Source: Micropruina sp. (GTDB lineage Bacteria; Actinomycetota; Actinomycetes; Propionibacteriales; Propionibacteriaceae). From it: a stretch of 64,000 nucleotides of DNA. The translations under genes and the position numbers were made by a program. Numbering within the stretch: the first letter of the stretch is position 1; every line of letters starts with the position of its first letter. The stretch lies in assembly GCA_016711205.1 (NCBI GenBank), contig JADJTM010000001.1, positions 1,758,865 to 1,822,864 on the forward strand, written 5' to 3'. Positions 45,786 through 55,310 of this stretch are shown here, piece after piece. Under the pieces are notes generated by a model. It did no database searches, was not told where the DNA came from, and was given only the letters and a program-made list of their open reading frames with translations.

Positions 45786-45978
45786 TAATGGGGACGGTTC
45801 TTTTCCCGTTCGGCGCGAAAGAACCAGCCAGCGAATGAGCTTGTCAACCGAGGTTAGTCGGATTCGACTGGTAATGGGGACGGTTCCTTTGCCGTTCGGC
45901 GCGAAAGAACCAGCCAGCGAATGAGCTCATCAACCGAGGTCCGTCGGATGTGAACGGGAAAGGAACCGTCCCCCATTA
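45786..45978. repeat. 86-bp tandem repeat with inverted end
   Basis: Two consecutive 86-base units (45786–45871 and 45872–45957), each starting TAATGGGGACGGTTC, sharing TTCGGCGCGAAAGAACCAGCC, and followed by the inverted end GGAACCGTCCCCCATTA (45962–45978). The region fills the gap between two convergent genes. Motif shared with the array at 34789–34918. Confidence 0.85.
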
Positions 45979-46010
45979 TCGGTCGCCCCGTCTCCGTGGC
46001 CCCCATGCCC

Positions 46011-46808
46011 TCAGGGCCAGTAAGTCCAGAAGGTGTCCCAGGCCAGCTTGATCGCCAGGGCGCCGACCACCAGCAGAAACACCGTGCGGACGAAGCCGTT
46101 GCCGCGGCTCAGCGCCGTCCTGGCACCGAGGTAGCCGCCGGTCAGGTTGGCCAGGCCCATCACCAGGCCGAGTCCCCACAGAATGTTGCCGGTGATCGTG
46201 AACGCCACGATCGCGGACGCGTTCGTGGTCAGGTTCGCCACCTTGGCCAGGGCGCTGGACGCCAGGAAGTCGTAGCCGATCACCGACACCAGCGCGATGA
46301 CGAAGAAGGTGCCGGTGCCCGGGCCGATGAAGCCGTCCCACAGGCCCACCACCAGCCCGATCAGGGCCATCCGCAGCCGGGCATCGTTGCCGGCGTGCTT
46401 GAGGGTGCTGTGCAACCCCAGGTGCGGACGCCGCCACGTGTACCAGCCCACACTGACCACTGCGAACAGCACCAGGGGGGTGAAGTGCTGCCGGGGCAGG
46501 AAGTGGGTCAGCTGGGCGCCCGACCACGAGCCGGCCGCCGCCAGCACCAGCAACGGCCACGCGAGCGTCCAGTCGACCCGGATGGTGCGCAGGTAGGTGG
46601 CGCTCGCCGTCAGCGTGCCCAGAAACGACGGCACCTTGTTCGTGCCCGCGATGGTCGCCACCGGGGTGTCCGAGGGCAGCCCGATCAGCAGCGCCGGCAG
46701 CTGGATCAGGCCGCCGCCGCCCACCACCGCGTCCACCCAGCCGGCGAAGAACGAGGCCAGCACGAGCAGGACCAGCGTGAGCAGCGGCAGCTCCAAGCCG
46801 GTGATCAT
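46011..46808 (-). CDS. TauE/SafE-family anion transporter
   Basis: 265-residue membrane protein with about eight helices. The start SFFAGWVDAVVGGGGLIQLPALL and the repeated second half with GFIGPGTGTFFVIALV are the two TauE/SafE half-repeats. Members export or import sulfite, sulfoacetate or similar organic anions; substrate unknown. 40 bases downstream of proS. Confidence 0.88.
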   Translation of the reverse strand: MITGLELPLLTLVLLVLASFFAGWVDAVVGGGGLIQLPALLIGLPSDTPVATIAGTNKVPSFLGTLTASATYLRTIRVDWTLAWPLLVLAAAGSWSGAQLTHFLPRQHFTPLVLFAVVSVGWYTWRRPHLGLHSTLKHAGNDARLRMALIGLVVGLWDGFIGPGTGTFFVIALVSVIGYDFLASSALAKVANLTTNASAIVAFTITGNILWGLGLVMGLANLTGGYLGARTALSRGNGFVRTVFLLVVGALAIKLAWDTFWTYWP

Positions 46809-46848
46809 GGTCCGGCGGCCGACTGGTCTCGACCAGCGGTCGACGGAA

Positions 46849-48606
46849 TCACGGCAGCAGCAGCGCGATCAACTGCTCGGCGGCCTCGTCCGCACGCAGC
46901 TCGGTGCGCTCGCCGGTGGCGCGGTCACGCACCTCGACCAGGCCGTCGGCGAGACCCCGTCCGACGACGACCGCGGTCGGCATGCCGAGGATCTCGGCGT
47001 CGGTGAACTTGACCCCCGGGCTGGCCTTGCGGTCGTCCAGCAGCACCTCGACACCGGCCGCCGACAGCTCCAACGCCAGCTTCTCTGCAAAGTCGGACAC
47101 GGTGGCGTCCTTGCCGGTGGCGAGAATCTGGACGTCGAACGGCGCCAGTTCACGCGGCCAGACCAGCCCGCGCTCGTCCGAGCTCGATTCGGCGACCGCC
47201 GCCACCGCGCGCGAGACCCCCACGCCGTAGGAGCCCATCGTGACGGTGACCAGCTTGCCCTGCTCGTTGAGCACCTTCAGGCCCAGCGCCTCGGCGTACT
47301 TGCGGCCGAGTTGAAAGATGTGACCCATCTCGATGCCGCGGGCCAGCGACAGCGGGCCCGAGCCGTCCGGCGCCGGGTCGCCCTCGCGCACCTCGGCCAC
47401 GTCGATCACGCCGTCGGGGGTGAAGTCGCGGCCGGCGACCAGGTCGATGACGTGGGTGTCGTAGGCGTTCGAACCGGTCACCCAGCGGGTGCCGGTGACC
47501 ACCCGCGGATCGACCAGATACGGCACGCCGGCGGCCGAGTTCTCGCCCAACGACTCGGGGCCGATGTAGCCCTTCTTCAGTGCGGGGTTGGCGGCGAAGT
47601 CCTCGTCGCCGAACGGCAGCACCTCGGCCGGCGCGACCGCCGCCTCCAGCCGCTTCAGGTCGACCTCGCGGTCGCCGGGCAGCCCGATCGCCAGCGCCGT
47701 CCGCTTGCCGTCTGGCTGCAGCAGGGTGAACACCACGTTCTTCAGCGTGTCCGCCCCCGTCCACGGACGGTCCTCGCGCGGGTACTCGGCGTTCACCCGG
47801 TCGACCAGGGTCTGGATGGTCGGGGTGTCCGGGGTCGGGATGCGTTGGGGTGCGCCCACGTCGGCGTAGTCCAGCGGCTCGGGCGCCACCACCGTGACCG
47901 CCTCGACGTTGGCGGCATACCCGCCCGGTGAGCGGACGAAGGTGTCCTCGCCCGAGTCGGCGATCGCCAGGAACTCCTCCGAGGCCGAACCGCCCATCGC
48001 TCCGGACGTCGCCTGCACGATCACGAACTCGAGCCCCAGCCGGTTCATGATCGCGATGTAGGCCTCGCGATGCCGCTGGTAGCTGGCCTCCAGGCCCGCG
48101 TCGTCCACGTCGAAGGAGTAGGAGTCCTTCATCACGAACTCGCGGCCGCGCAGAATGCCCGCTCGGGGCCGGGCCTCGTCGCGGTACTTGGTCTGGATCT
48201 GGTACAGCGTCAGCGGCAGGTCCTTGTACGAGCTGTACAGGTCCTTGACCAGCAGGGTGAACATCTCCTCGTGCGTCGGGCCGAGCAGATAGTCGCCGCC
48301 CTTGCGGTCCTTGAGCCGGAAGAGGTTGGGGCCGTACTCGCTCCAGCGGTTGGTCGTCTCGTAGGGCTCCCGGGGCAGCAGGGCGGGGAACCGCACCTCT
48401 TGGGCGCCGATGGCGTCCATCTCGTCGCGGACGATGCGCTCCACCTTGGCGAGCACCTTCAACCCCAGCGGCAGCCAGCTGTAGATGCCGGGCGCCACCC
48501 GGCGGATGTAGCCGGCGCGGACCAGCCAGCGGTGGCTGGCGACCTCGGCGTCGGCGGGATCCTCACGCAGGGTGCGGACGAACAACTGGGACAGGCGGGT
48601 GATCAC
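46849..48606 (-). CDS. proS: Prolyl-tRNA synthetase (bacterial type)
   Basis: Class II synthetase charging tRNA-Pro. GTG at 48606 (VITRLSQLFVRTLRE) with AGAGAGG upstream; 585 residues. Motif 1 near GIYSWLPLGLKVL, motif 2 QTKYRDEARPRAGILRGREFVMKD and motif 3 GSYGVGVSRAVAA. The insertion domain typical of bacterial ProRS (editing) lies between motifs 2 and 3 (about 225–405), followed by the anticodon domain (VQILATGKDATV … VVVGRGL). Confidence 0.97.
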   Translation of the reverse strand: MITRLSQLFVRTLREDPADAEVASHRWLVRAGYIRRVAPGIYSWLPLGLKVLAKVERIVRDEMDAIGAQEVRFPALLPREPYETTNRWSEYGPNLFRLKDRKGGDYLLGPTHEEMFTLLVKDLYSSYKDLPLTLYQIQTKYRDEARPRAGILRGREFVMKDSYSFDVDDAGLEASYQRHREAYIAIMNRLGLEFVIVQATSGAMGGSASEEFLAIADSGEDTFVRSPGGYAANVEAVTVVAPEPLDYADVGAPQRIPTPDTPTIQTLVDRVNAEYPREDRPWTGADTLKNVVFTLLQPDGKRTALAIGLPGDREVDLKRLEAAVAPAEVLPFGDEDFAANPALKKGYIGPESLGENSAAGVPYLVDPRVVTGTRWVTGSNAYDTHVIDLVAGRDFTPDGVIDVAEVREGDPAPDGSGPLSLARGIEMGHIFQLGRKYAEALGLKVLNEQGKLVTVTMGSYGVGVSRAVAAVAESSSDERGLVWPRELAPFDVQILATGKDATVSDFAEKLALELSAAGVEVLLDDRKASPGVKFTDAEILGMPTAVVVGRGLADGLVEVRDRATGERTELRADEAAEQLIALLLP

Positions 48607-48802
48607 GTGACGTGGTACCTCTCTTGACGGACGAGCAGGGGTCAGCCTAGTGGCGTGTCGCCCAAGGGCCTCACCGTTCCGCGGCCCCCCGGGCCCGCAG
48701 CTCGCATCGTCCTGCCCGGTCGAACGACCCGTCGTGGCCCCGGTCGGCGTGCCGACTCGATCGGGCACCGATGGCCCTGCAGACCCAGTGGGCGCAGCGG
48801 GC

Positions 48803-48929
48803 GGGCATCAGACCCATGGGACGGATCCCCCGGCACCTCACCGTCCACGGGGTCGGGCATCAGGCCCAGTGGACGGATCCGCCGGTGCTTTCACCGTCCA
48901 CGGTGAGAGTGGCGGGGTATCCGTCCAGT
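48803..48929. repeat. 62-bp palindromic element, copy 2, with partial upstream duplicate
   Basis: 48868–48929 starts AGTGGACGGATCC and ends GGTATCCGTCCAGT; it matches the reverse complement of 15855–15916. Directly before it, 48803–48850 repeats its first part (GGGCATCAGACCCATGGGAC … CACCGTCCACGG) with a 52-base offset. The rest of the 48607–49019 gap holds nothing I recognise. Confidence 0.65.
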
Positions 48930-49019
48930 GATCCGGCGGGCACCCACCCACGCTGGACGCGCGCGCGGCCACCGTCCGCGACGGGCAGGATGGGCGAGCG
49001 TCGCACTCAGGAGGGCCGC

Positions 49020-50882
49020 ATGGAGATACTGCTGCTGGTGGTCGGTTGCGTCAGCACCGTACTGCTGGTCACCGTGCTGGGCCGCCGGCTGCCGATCCCG
49101 GCGCCGCTGCTGCTGCTCGTGGTGGGTGCCGTGGCGTCGTACGAGCCGTGGGTTCCGCTGCCCGAACTCACTGCCGAGATGGCCCTCTTCGGCTTTCTGC
49201 CCCCGTTGCTCTACGCCGCCGCCGTGAACACCTCGCTGGTCGACTTCAAGGACAACCTGCCGGCGATCGGCTGGCTGTCGATCGGGTTCGTGCTGTTCTG
49301 CGCGCTGGGTGTTGCCCTGGTGATCACGGGCATGCTGCCGGTGCCCTTTGCGGCCGCCTTCGCCATCGGCGCGATCGTCGCCCCGCCGGACGCCGTCGCC
49401 GCCGTGGCGGTGGCCAGACGCGCCGGCCTGCCCCGCCGGGTGGTGACGATTCTCGAGGGCGAATCGCTGCTCAACGACGCCACCGCCCTGGTCACCCTAC
49501 GGACGGCCGTCGCCGCCCTGGGCGCCACCGTCACCTTCACCGAGGTCGGCACCGACTTCGCCCTGGCCGTGATCGTCGGCCCGCTGGCGGGCTGGCTGGT
49601 GGCCATGGTGTCGATCGCGCTGTTCAGGGTGCTTGTCGAGCCGGTGATGAGCACGACGCTGACCTTTCTGATTCCGTTCGCGGCCTACGCGCTGGCCGAG
49701 GCGGTGCACTCCTCGGGGGTGCTGGCGGTGGTGGTGGCGGGCCTGATCGTCGGCCACGTCACGCCGAGCATGCGCTCGGCCCCGGCCCGGGTCGCGACCT
49801 GGATGAACTGGTCGACGATCCAGTACGTGCTCGAGCACACCGTGTTTCTGCTGATCGGCCTGCAGACCCAGCAGATCCTGGAGTCGGCCGCCGAGTATCC
49901 GGTGTCGAACCTCACCATCGCTCTCGCGGCCGGCGCGGTGCTGCTGGCCGTGATCGCGCTGCGCATCGGCTATGTGATGGCGGTGCGGCCCTTTCTGAGC
50001 CGGCGGCATCGTTCCCTGTCATGGCGCGAGGCGGCGATCATCGCGTGGGCGGGCATGCGCGGGGTGGTGACGCTCGCGGCCGCGCTGACTCTGCCGGCCG
50101 ACACACCGCTGCGTCCGGTGCTGCTGTTGATCGCGCTGGTGACGGTGGCGGGCACCCTGCTCATCCACGGCCTCACGCTGCCGCTGCTGGCCCGGTGGCT
50201 GCGGGTCCGCGGACCCGATCCGCGCGAGGACGCCCTGCAGGAGGCGATGGTGACCCAGCGCTCGATCACGGCCGGTGTGGTGGCGCTCAAGGCCGCCGCC
50301 GGACCGGACGACGCCGAGCTGGTGACCCGGCAGAAGGAGTTGGCGAAGCGCCGGATCAACCTGCAGTGGGAGCGGCTCGGCCGGGCGAAGGAGGGCTCAG
50401 AGAGCAGCGCCATGGCCTACCGCCGGTTGCGGCTGGCGGCGATGGCGGGTGAGCGGGCCAAGCTGCTCGAGATCCGCGACCGGGGGTTCGCCGACCACGA
50501 GGTGCTCAGCACCCTGCTCGGCGAACTGGATGCCGAAGAAGCGACCCTGGTCACCCGCGAGGACCGCGAGCGCGAGGTGCGCGAGGCCCCGCCCCGCGTG
50601 GACGGGGACGCGCCCTGCGTCCATTTGGAGGAGGCGCCGGCCGAGGTCGACTTCGAGGCGCACGGCGAATGCGAGGACTGCGTCCGGCTGGGTGAGGAGC
50701 CCGTTGAGCTGCGCATGTGCCTGACCTGCGGGCACATCGCCTGCTGCGACTCCTCACCCGGCAAGCACGCCACCCTGCACTTTCGGCGCACCGGGCACCC
50801 GGTGATGCGCTCGATCGAGCCCGGCGAGCACTGGCGCTGGTGCTACATCGACCAGTTGCACGACGAGGGTCCGGACGACTGA
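49020..50882 (+). CDS. Na+/H+ antiporter (CPA1) with C-terminal UBP-type zinc finger
   Basis: 620 residues. Twelve or so membrane helices (about 1–395) of the CPA1/NhaP type: IVAPPDAVAAVAVARR carries the ion-binding Asp pair region, followed by LEGESLLNDATALV and AGMRGVVTLAAAL. A cytoplasmic helical region (about 400–525) leads to a zinc-finger domain (about 540–615) with CVHL, CEDCV, LRMCLTCGHIACCDSS, KHATLHF, TGHPVMRS and EPGEHWRWCY, the UBP/BUZ-type pattern that also occurs in other bacterial antiporters. ATG preceded by GGAGGG. Confidence 0.93.
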   Translation: MEILLLVVGCVSTVLLVTVLGRRLPIPAPLLLLVVGAVASYEPWVPLPELTAEMALFGFLPPLLYAAAVNTSLVDFKDNLPAIGWLSIGFVLFCALGVALVITGMLPVPFAAAFAIGAIVAPPDAVAAVAVARRAGLPRRVVTILEGESLLNDATALVTLRTAVAALGATVTFTEVGTDFALAVIVGPLAGWLVAMVSIALFRVLVEPVMSTTLTFLIPFAAYALAEAVHSSGVLAVVVAGLIVGHVTPSMRSAPARVATWMNWSTIQYVLEHTVFLLIGLQTQQILESAAEYPVSNLTIALAAGAVLLAVIALRIGYVMAVRPFLSRRHRSLSWREAAIIAWAGMRGVVTLAAALTLPADTPLRPVLLLIALVTVAGTLLIHGLTLPLLARWLRVRGPDPREDALQEAMVTQRSITAGVVALKAAAGPDDAELVTRQKELAKRRINLQWERLGRAKEGSESSAMAYRRLRLAAMAGERAKLLEIRDRGFADHEVLSTLLGELDAEEATLVTREDREREVREAPPRVDGDAPCVHLEEAPAEVDFEAHGECEDCVRLGEEPVELRMCLTCGHIACCDSSPGKHATLHFRRTGHPVMRSIEPGEHWRWCYIDQLHDEGPDD

Positions 50883-50913
50883 CGCGGGGCGCGCCTCCAG
50901 GGGGGTGGCCGGG

Positions 50914-52590
50914 TCAGTAGAAGTTCACCGTCACCCTGCCGTTGCCGAGCAGCGCGCGGTAGCCCACGATCGGAAGCGTGACGAACCACAGGCGTCCGGT
51001 GGTGTCGCGCACGTTGAAGCGCACCTTGGTGCGCGCCACCGCCTCCACCACACCCACCGTCAGCAGCTTGGGCTTCGCCTTGGACCACTGGGCCCCGCTG
51101 GTGGTGCGGTACGACACCGAACTCATGCGCAGGGTCACGCCTGAGGGCTTGCGCACCCACAGCGCGCAGCCGGACGGCTTGAGCGAGTTCTGCTTCAGGC
51201 ACCACGCGTACTTGGCGCTGACCGCCTTGACGATCGCCGACTTGCCGGACGAACTCAGCGTCGCGTTGCGCGTCGAGGGAGTGAGATCCTGCAGATCGGA
51301 CACCGTCAGCGCCTTGGTGGCGACCGCGTAGTACTTGTTGGCCGATGCCACCGGGTAGACGCCGGGGAACAGCGACACCACGTCCGAGCCCGGCCGCTGG
51401 CCGGCCAGCGTGACCGCCACATTGGACACCGAGGACACGTCGACGTCGGCTGAGACCCGTTCGAGCCGCAGCACCCCGGCGACCTTGGTCACGGCGAAGG
51501 TGGTGCTCACCGGCTTGCCGTTCAGCGAGTAGCTGGCGCTCACCCTGGTGGCGTTCTCGTCGCTGACCTCGGGCACCGAGACGTCGCTCAGCTTGCCGGC
51601 CGTGGTCTTGGCCAACACCTTGTCGGTCAGCATGGTGGTGTCGGTGGGCGCCACCGCAGCCATGCTCAGCGCGGCCTGGGAGTCGCCGCTGCCCAGCGCC
51701 TCCAGGTACGCGGTGACGAGATCGGACGGCTTCGGCGCGGCCGGCACGGTTGGAGCATTCGAGGCCGACACCGTGGGCTGCGGTGTCGGGGTGGTGGTGT
51801 TGGCGCGCTGCACGACCAGCGCCGTACCGCCGATCAGCGCCACCCCGACGACACCGCCGACCACCCCGAGCACGGCCTTGTTGGACCGTCGCGGCTGGTT
51901 CGGCCCACCCTGGCCGGACGGCGGGTAGCTCCACGGCGGCTGGCCCGACGCGCCCGGCTGAGACGTCCACCCCGCCGGCGGTTGCTGAGCGCCCATGAGG
52001 GGTTGGCTCCACCCCGTGGACGGCTGCTGGCCCGGCTGCGTCCAGCCCTGATCGGCGGATGGTGCGCCGGCGTAGGGCGCGCTCGAACCTGCTGGTGGGT
52101 ATGGCGGCGTGCCGTAGCCGGCGGAGCCCGGTGGCGGGCCGCCGTATGCATTGCCCTGCTGGGTGCCGGCCAACGGGACACTGCCCTGCTGCCATCCGGC
52201 GGCAGGCAGTGGCTGCGTTCCCCCAGGACCGCGCGGATGCTGGCCCGGCTCTTGCTGACCCCAACCCGGTTGCTGCTGCCCGGGGGTCTGTTGACCCCAA
52301 CTCGGTTGCGGAGCGGAATACGTGCCGCCGGTCAGCTGCGCGCCGGTCGGCGGTTGGCCGGCGGGAGGTTGGCCGGTGGGCGGTTGGCCCGTCGGCGGCT
52401 GGCCCCAGCCGGCCTGCACCGGCGGCGTGGCCCCGGTGAACGGTTGGCCCCCGGGCTGCTGCGGCGGGGTCGGCGGCGGCCAGCCGCCGGGCTGGTTGCC
52501 GCCGGGCTGGTTGCCGAAGTTCTGTGGTGGCTGGTGCGGCTGCTGGGCGTCCCGCCCGTTCTCGCCCGGCACCGATCCGTTCTGACTCAC
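50914..52590 (-). CDS. Proline/glutamine-rich single-pass membrane protein
   Basis: 558 residues. The first 235 residues are disordered Pro/Gln/Gly-rich repeats (many QPPTGQPP and GWGQQ units), presumably cytoplasmic. One membrane helix (about 240–262, LGVVGGVVGVALIGGTALVV) is followed by a Ser/Thr/Pro linker and an extracellular domain of about 280 residues including a DUF4878/nuclear-transport-factor-like start (DLVTAYLEALGSGDSQAALSM) and a C-terminal beta-rich section. The layout resembles actinobacterial cell-surface or sensing proteins. Function unknown. Confidence 0.7.
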   Translation of the reverse strand: MSQNGSVPGENGRDAQQPHQPPQNFGNQPGGNQPGGWPPPTPPQQPGGQPFTGATPPVQAGWGQPPTGQPPTGQPPAGQPPTGAQLTGGTYSAPQPSWGQQTPGQQQPGWGQQEPGQHPRGPGGTQPLPAAGWQQGSVPLAGTQQGNAYGGPPPGSAGYGTPPYPPAGSSAPYAGAPSADQGWTQPGQQPSTGWSQPLMGAQQPPAGWTSQPGASGQPPWSYPPSGQGGPNQPRRSNKAVLGVVGGVVGVALIGGTALVVQRANTTTPTPQPTVSASNAPTVPAAPKPSDLVTAYLEALGSGDSQAALSMAAVAPTDTTMLTDKVLAKTTAGKLSDVSVPEVSDENATRVSASYSLNGKPVSTTFAVTKVAGVLRLERVSADVDVSSVSNVAVTLAGQRPGSDVVSLFPGVYPVASANKYYAVATKALTVSDLQDLTPSTRNATLSSSGKSAIVKAVSAKYAWCLKQNSLKPSGCALWVRKPSGVTLRMSSVSYRTTSGAQWSKAKPKLLTVGVVEAVARTKVRFNVRDTTGRLWFVTLPIVGYRALLGNGRVTVNFY

Positions 52591-52668
52591 CTGCGTCCTC
52601 CCCCCGGTGCGCGCAGTCTACGGCTCGGCAGGTCCCAGGGCACCCGTGCTCGTCGTATCCTCTGCAGC

Positions 52669-53046
52669 ATGCCCGACCAGCCGCCCACCCCCCGCTGGCC
52701 GGCGTGGGTCTACGGCGACGGGGATGAGCCTGATCCACGGTTCAGTCTCGCCAATGAGCGCACGTTCCTGGCCTGGATCCGCACCGGGCTCGCCTTCGTC
52801 ACCGCCGGACTGGGCATCGCCGCCCTCGCGCACTTCGCCCCCGAGACCGGCAGGCGGTTCACCATCGCGGCCATCGTCATGCTGTGCTGCGGAGTGGTCT
52901 GCGGCTTCACCGGATTCGGACGGTGGGCCCGCAACGAACGAGCCATGCGGCTGGGCACCCCGCTGGCCGCACCCTCGGCGCTGCCCGTGCTGTCGGTGAT
53001 TCTGCTGCTGATCGCCGGCCTCGCCGCCTTCAGCCTGGTCGGCTGA
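52669..53046 (+). CDS. DUF202/YidH-family membrane protein, first of two
   Basis: 125 residues. Signature of DUF202 is RFSLANERTFLAWIRTGLAFVTAGLGIAAL, here at 24–53, followed by two further membrane helices (68–85, 105–122). Its stop TGA overlaps the ATG of the second DUF202 gene (TGATG), so the pair is cotranslated; paired DUF202 genes are common in Actinobacteria. Confidence 0.88.
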   Translation: MPDQPPTPRWPAWVYGDGDEPDPRFSLANERTFLAWIRTGLAFVTAGLGIAALAHFAPETGRRFTIAAIVMLCCGVVCGFTGFGRWARNERAMRLGTPLAAPSALPVLSVILLLIAGLAAFSLVG

Positions 53047-53397
53047 TGACGCCGGACGATCCTGGCCAGCATCGGCAGAGGCCGTGGAACAGTGGGCTGC
53101 AGCCGGAGCGTACGTCCCTGGCCTGGCAGCGGGTCAACCTGGCGGGCCTCGCGGCCACCCTCGTGAGCGCCCGGATGTTGATCGAGACCCATGCCACGCT
53201 CGGCTACATCGTCGCCGTGGTGGGCGCCACGACGGCGGCGGCGCTGACGGTGGCGCACAGCCGCCGACTGCGGCGCACCAACCAAACCCTGTTCGACGTC
53301 CCCCCTGCCCGACGGACGCGTCCACGTGCTCGCGCTGGCCATGCTCGTTCTGGTGGCGGTCGTCGGCCTGATCTTCGTGCTGACCGACAGCGCATGA
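53046..53397 (+). CDS. DUF202-family membrane protein, second of two (frameshift in a C run)
   Basis: N-terminal part GLQPERTSLAWQRVNLAGLAATLVSARMLI and a second helix are in one frame to TNQTLFDVP; the natural C-terminus (LPDGRVHVLALAMLVLVAVVG … LTDSA) is in the next frame. The break falls in a run of six C at 53300–53305. The total of 352 bases is 3n+1; removing one C gives a normal 116-residue protein that ends at 53397. Confidence 0.75.
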
Positions 53398-53439
53398 ACG
53401 ATCCGAACTTCTGTCGCCTGATCGACCGGGCCACGAGGT

Positions 53440-53519
53440 TTCTGAAATCACCCGGGGCAGTGCCGTGGGTAGCCGGCGTGTCGCGGGGTGAGGGTCGCGC
53501 GAGTGTCAGGATTTCAGAA
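53440..53519. repeat. 80-bp dispersed element, copy C
   Basis: Starts TTCTGAAATCACCCG and ends GGATTTCAGAA, with perfect 10-bp terminal inverted repeats TTCTGAAATC/GATTTCAGAA. It lies between two convergent genes and abuts the stop codon of the oxidoreductase gene at 53520. Confidence 0.85.
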
Positions 53520-54504
53520 TCAATCCTGGGGCAGTACGCAGCCCACCTGGCGACGCAGCTCGTCCAGCACCGTCATCACGGCGATCGAATCGTCCAAAGT
53601 GAGCCGCGGACTCTCGGTCAGTCCCTCGCGGACGCAGCGCTGCAACTCGAGGGCCTGAAAGTGCATGCCGCGCGAGGTGCGGTCGGGCTCGAAGGTCTCG
53701 ACCAGCTGCTGCCGGCCGCTGTAGCGGCGCACCGTCGTCCAGTTGTAGAAGGCACCGTCGAGTTCGAGGTAGCCGTCGGTGCCGATCACCACCCCCCGCG
53801 ACGGGCCGGCGCTGAGCATCGTGGTGTGACCGTTGGAGCGCGCCTCGCCGGCGTGGGTCAGGATGAACGACACCTCGGCATCCACGCCGGTGGCGAGTCA
53901 GGCTGCCCCGCGCCACGATCTCGGACGGCGCGCCGAGCAGATCGAGCGCGAACGACACGTTGTAGACGCCGAGGTCGAGCAGGGCACCGCCGGCCAGGTC
54001 AGGGTTGTGCAGCCGGCCCTTGGGGTCGGCGTTCAGATGCTGGCTGTGGTCGGTGATCACGGCCCGCACCTCACCGATCGATCCGTCGGCGATGCGCGCG
54101 CGGACGAAGTCGGTGGAGGGCAGAAAGCGGGTCCACATGGCCTCCATCGCGAACACCCCGGCGGCGCGTGCGGCGTCGGCAACCCGGCGCGCCTCGGCGG
54201 CGGTCACGGTGAACGCCTTCTCGACCAGCACCGGCTTGCCGGCCGCGATGGCCAGCAAGGCGTGCTCGGCGTGAAAGTTGTGCGTGGTGCTCACATAGAT
54301 GGCGTCCACCTCGGGGTCGGCGACCAGGGCGTCGTAGCCCTGATGAGCAGTGGGAATGCCGAAGCGGTCGGCAAAGGCCCGGGCCCGGGCACCGTCCCTG
54401 GCCCCGACCGCCTGCACCGGCAACCCTTCGGCGAGCAGGTTCTCGGTGAAGATGGCGGCGATGCCGCCGGCTCCGAGGATGCCCCAGCGGATGGCTGACT
54501 CCAT
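53520..54504 (-). CDS. Gfo/Idh/MocA-family oxidoreductase (frameshifted)
   Basis: NAD(P)-dependent sugar or inositol dehydrogenase-type protein. ATG at 54504 (MESAIRWGILGAGG, with GGAG nine bases upstream). Rossmann motif GILGAGGIA, then STTHNFHAEHALLAIAAGKPVLVEKAFT, the family's EKP-like motif (here VEKAF). The frame breaks near 53890–53900 (…ARGSLT to ATGVDAEVSFILTH…) and runs on to the stop at 53520. Length 985 is 3n+1. Corrected protein is about 327 residues. Confidence 0.78.
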
Positions 54505-54668
54505 GTCACGGTCTCCGATCAGGTTCAAGCCGGGTCACGGCCACCCGTGCCCCACGGTGGCGTTCGCCTGCAAACGCCCGGCAGAGCGGATCGCCACCTG
54601 CTGACCATACTGGGCCAGCCTGCGGTGAGCCCCCGCGCCGCACGAGCGTCGCGGCCCACCACGCCGGT

Positions 54669-55286
54669 TCACTCTGCGTGCTGGGCGGAGTCGGCATGAG
54701 CTCGTGTGGTTGCCGCCGCAGGCCGAATCGTGCGGAAGACAGCGTCCACGACTCCGTTGCGCACCAGCACTCCGGCCGCAACGGCGAAGTTGAACGGGGT
54801 CGCGACACGCGACCGATACGCCATCACCTCCAGCACGCCACCCAGCGCGAACTCGAAACCGATCCGCTGCTCCAGGGTGAGCTGCCCATCGTCGATGCCC
54901 AGCGCCTCGCACCAGGCGCCCCGGAGAGCGTCCTTGAGAAGCTGTCGAAGCGCCGCCGAGCTGTGCTCGCCGGCAACCAGGCAGAGCCGATCGAGGTTGG
55001 CGTCCAGGGCGGTCTTGCTGGCCGGGGCACCCGCGTCGCCGATGCTCACGGACGACAGGGCGGCCAGCAGCGCTTTCGGGTCAAGGGTGGCTTGGACGGC
55101 CTCCTCCGCCAACTCATCGATGCCCGAGTAGTGGTAGTAGAAGGTGTTCTTGTTCAGCTCTGCCGCTCGCACGACCTCCAGCACCGTCAGCTTGGCGTAG
55201 GGCCCAAGCGCAAGCAGTCGCCAGAAGGCGGCCACGAGCTTCTCTCGGGCGGTGCGGTCCTCGGCTGTGTATCTCGGGCGAGCCAT
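54669..55286 (-). CDS. TetR-family transcriptional regulator
   Basis: 205 residues. ATG at 55286 with GGAGGAGAAGG upstream. N-terminal HTH: TAREKLVAAFWRLLALGPYAKLTVLEVVRAAELNKNTFYYHY, with the recognition helix ending NKNTFYYHY. The rest is a helical ligand-binding domain. Divergent from the HXXEE membrane protein, so it likely controls that gene and itself through the shared promoter region. Confidence 0.9.
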   Translation of the reverse strand: MARPRYTAEDRTAREKLVAAFWRLLALGPYAKLTVLEVVRAAELNKNTFYYHYSGIDELAEEAVQATLDPKALLAALSSVSIGDAGAPASKTALDANLDRLCLVAGEHSSAALRQLLKDALRGAWCEALGIDDGQLTLEQRIGFEFALGGVLEVMAYRSRVATPFNFAVAAGVLVRNGVVDAVFRTIRPAAATTRAHADSAQHAE

Positions 55287-55310
55287 TGCCTTCTCCTCCA
55301 ACTGAGCCAC

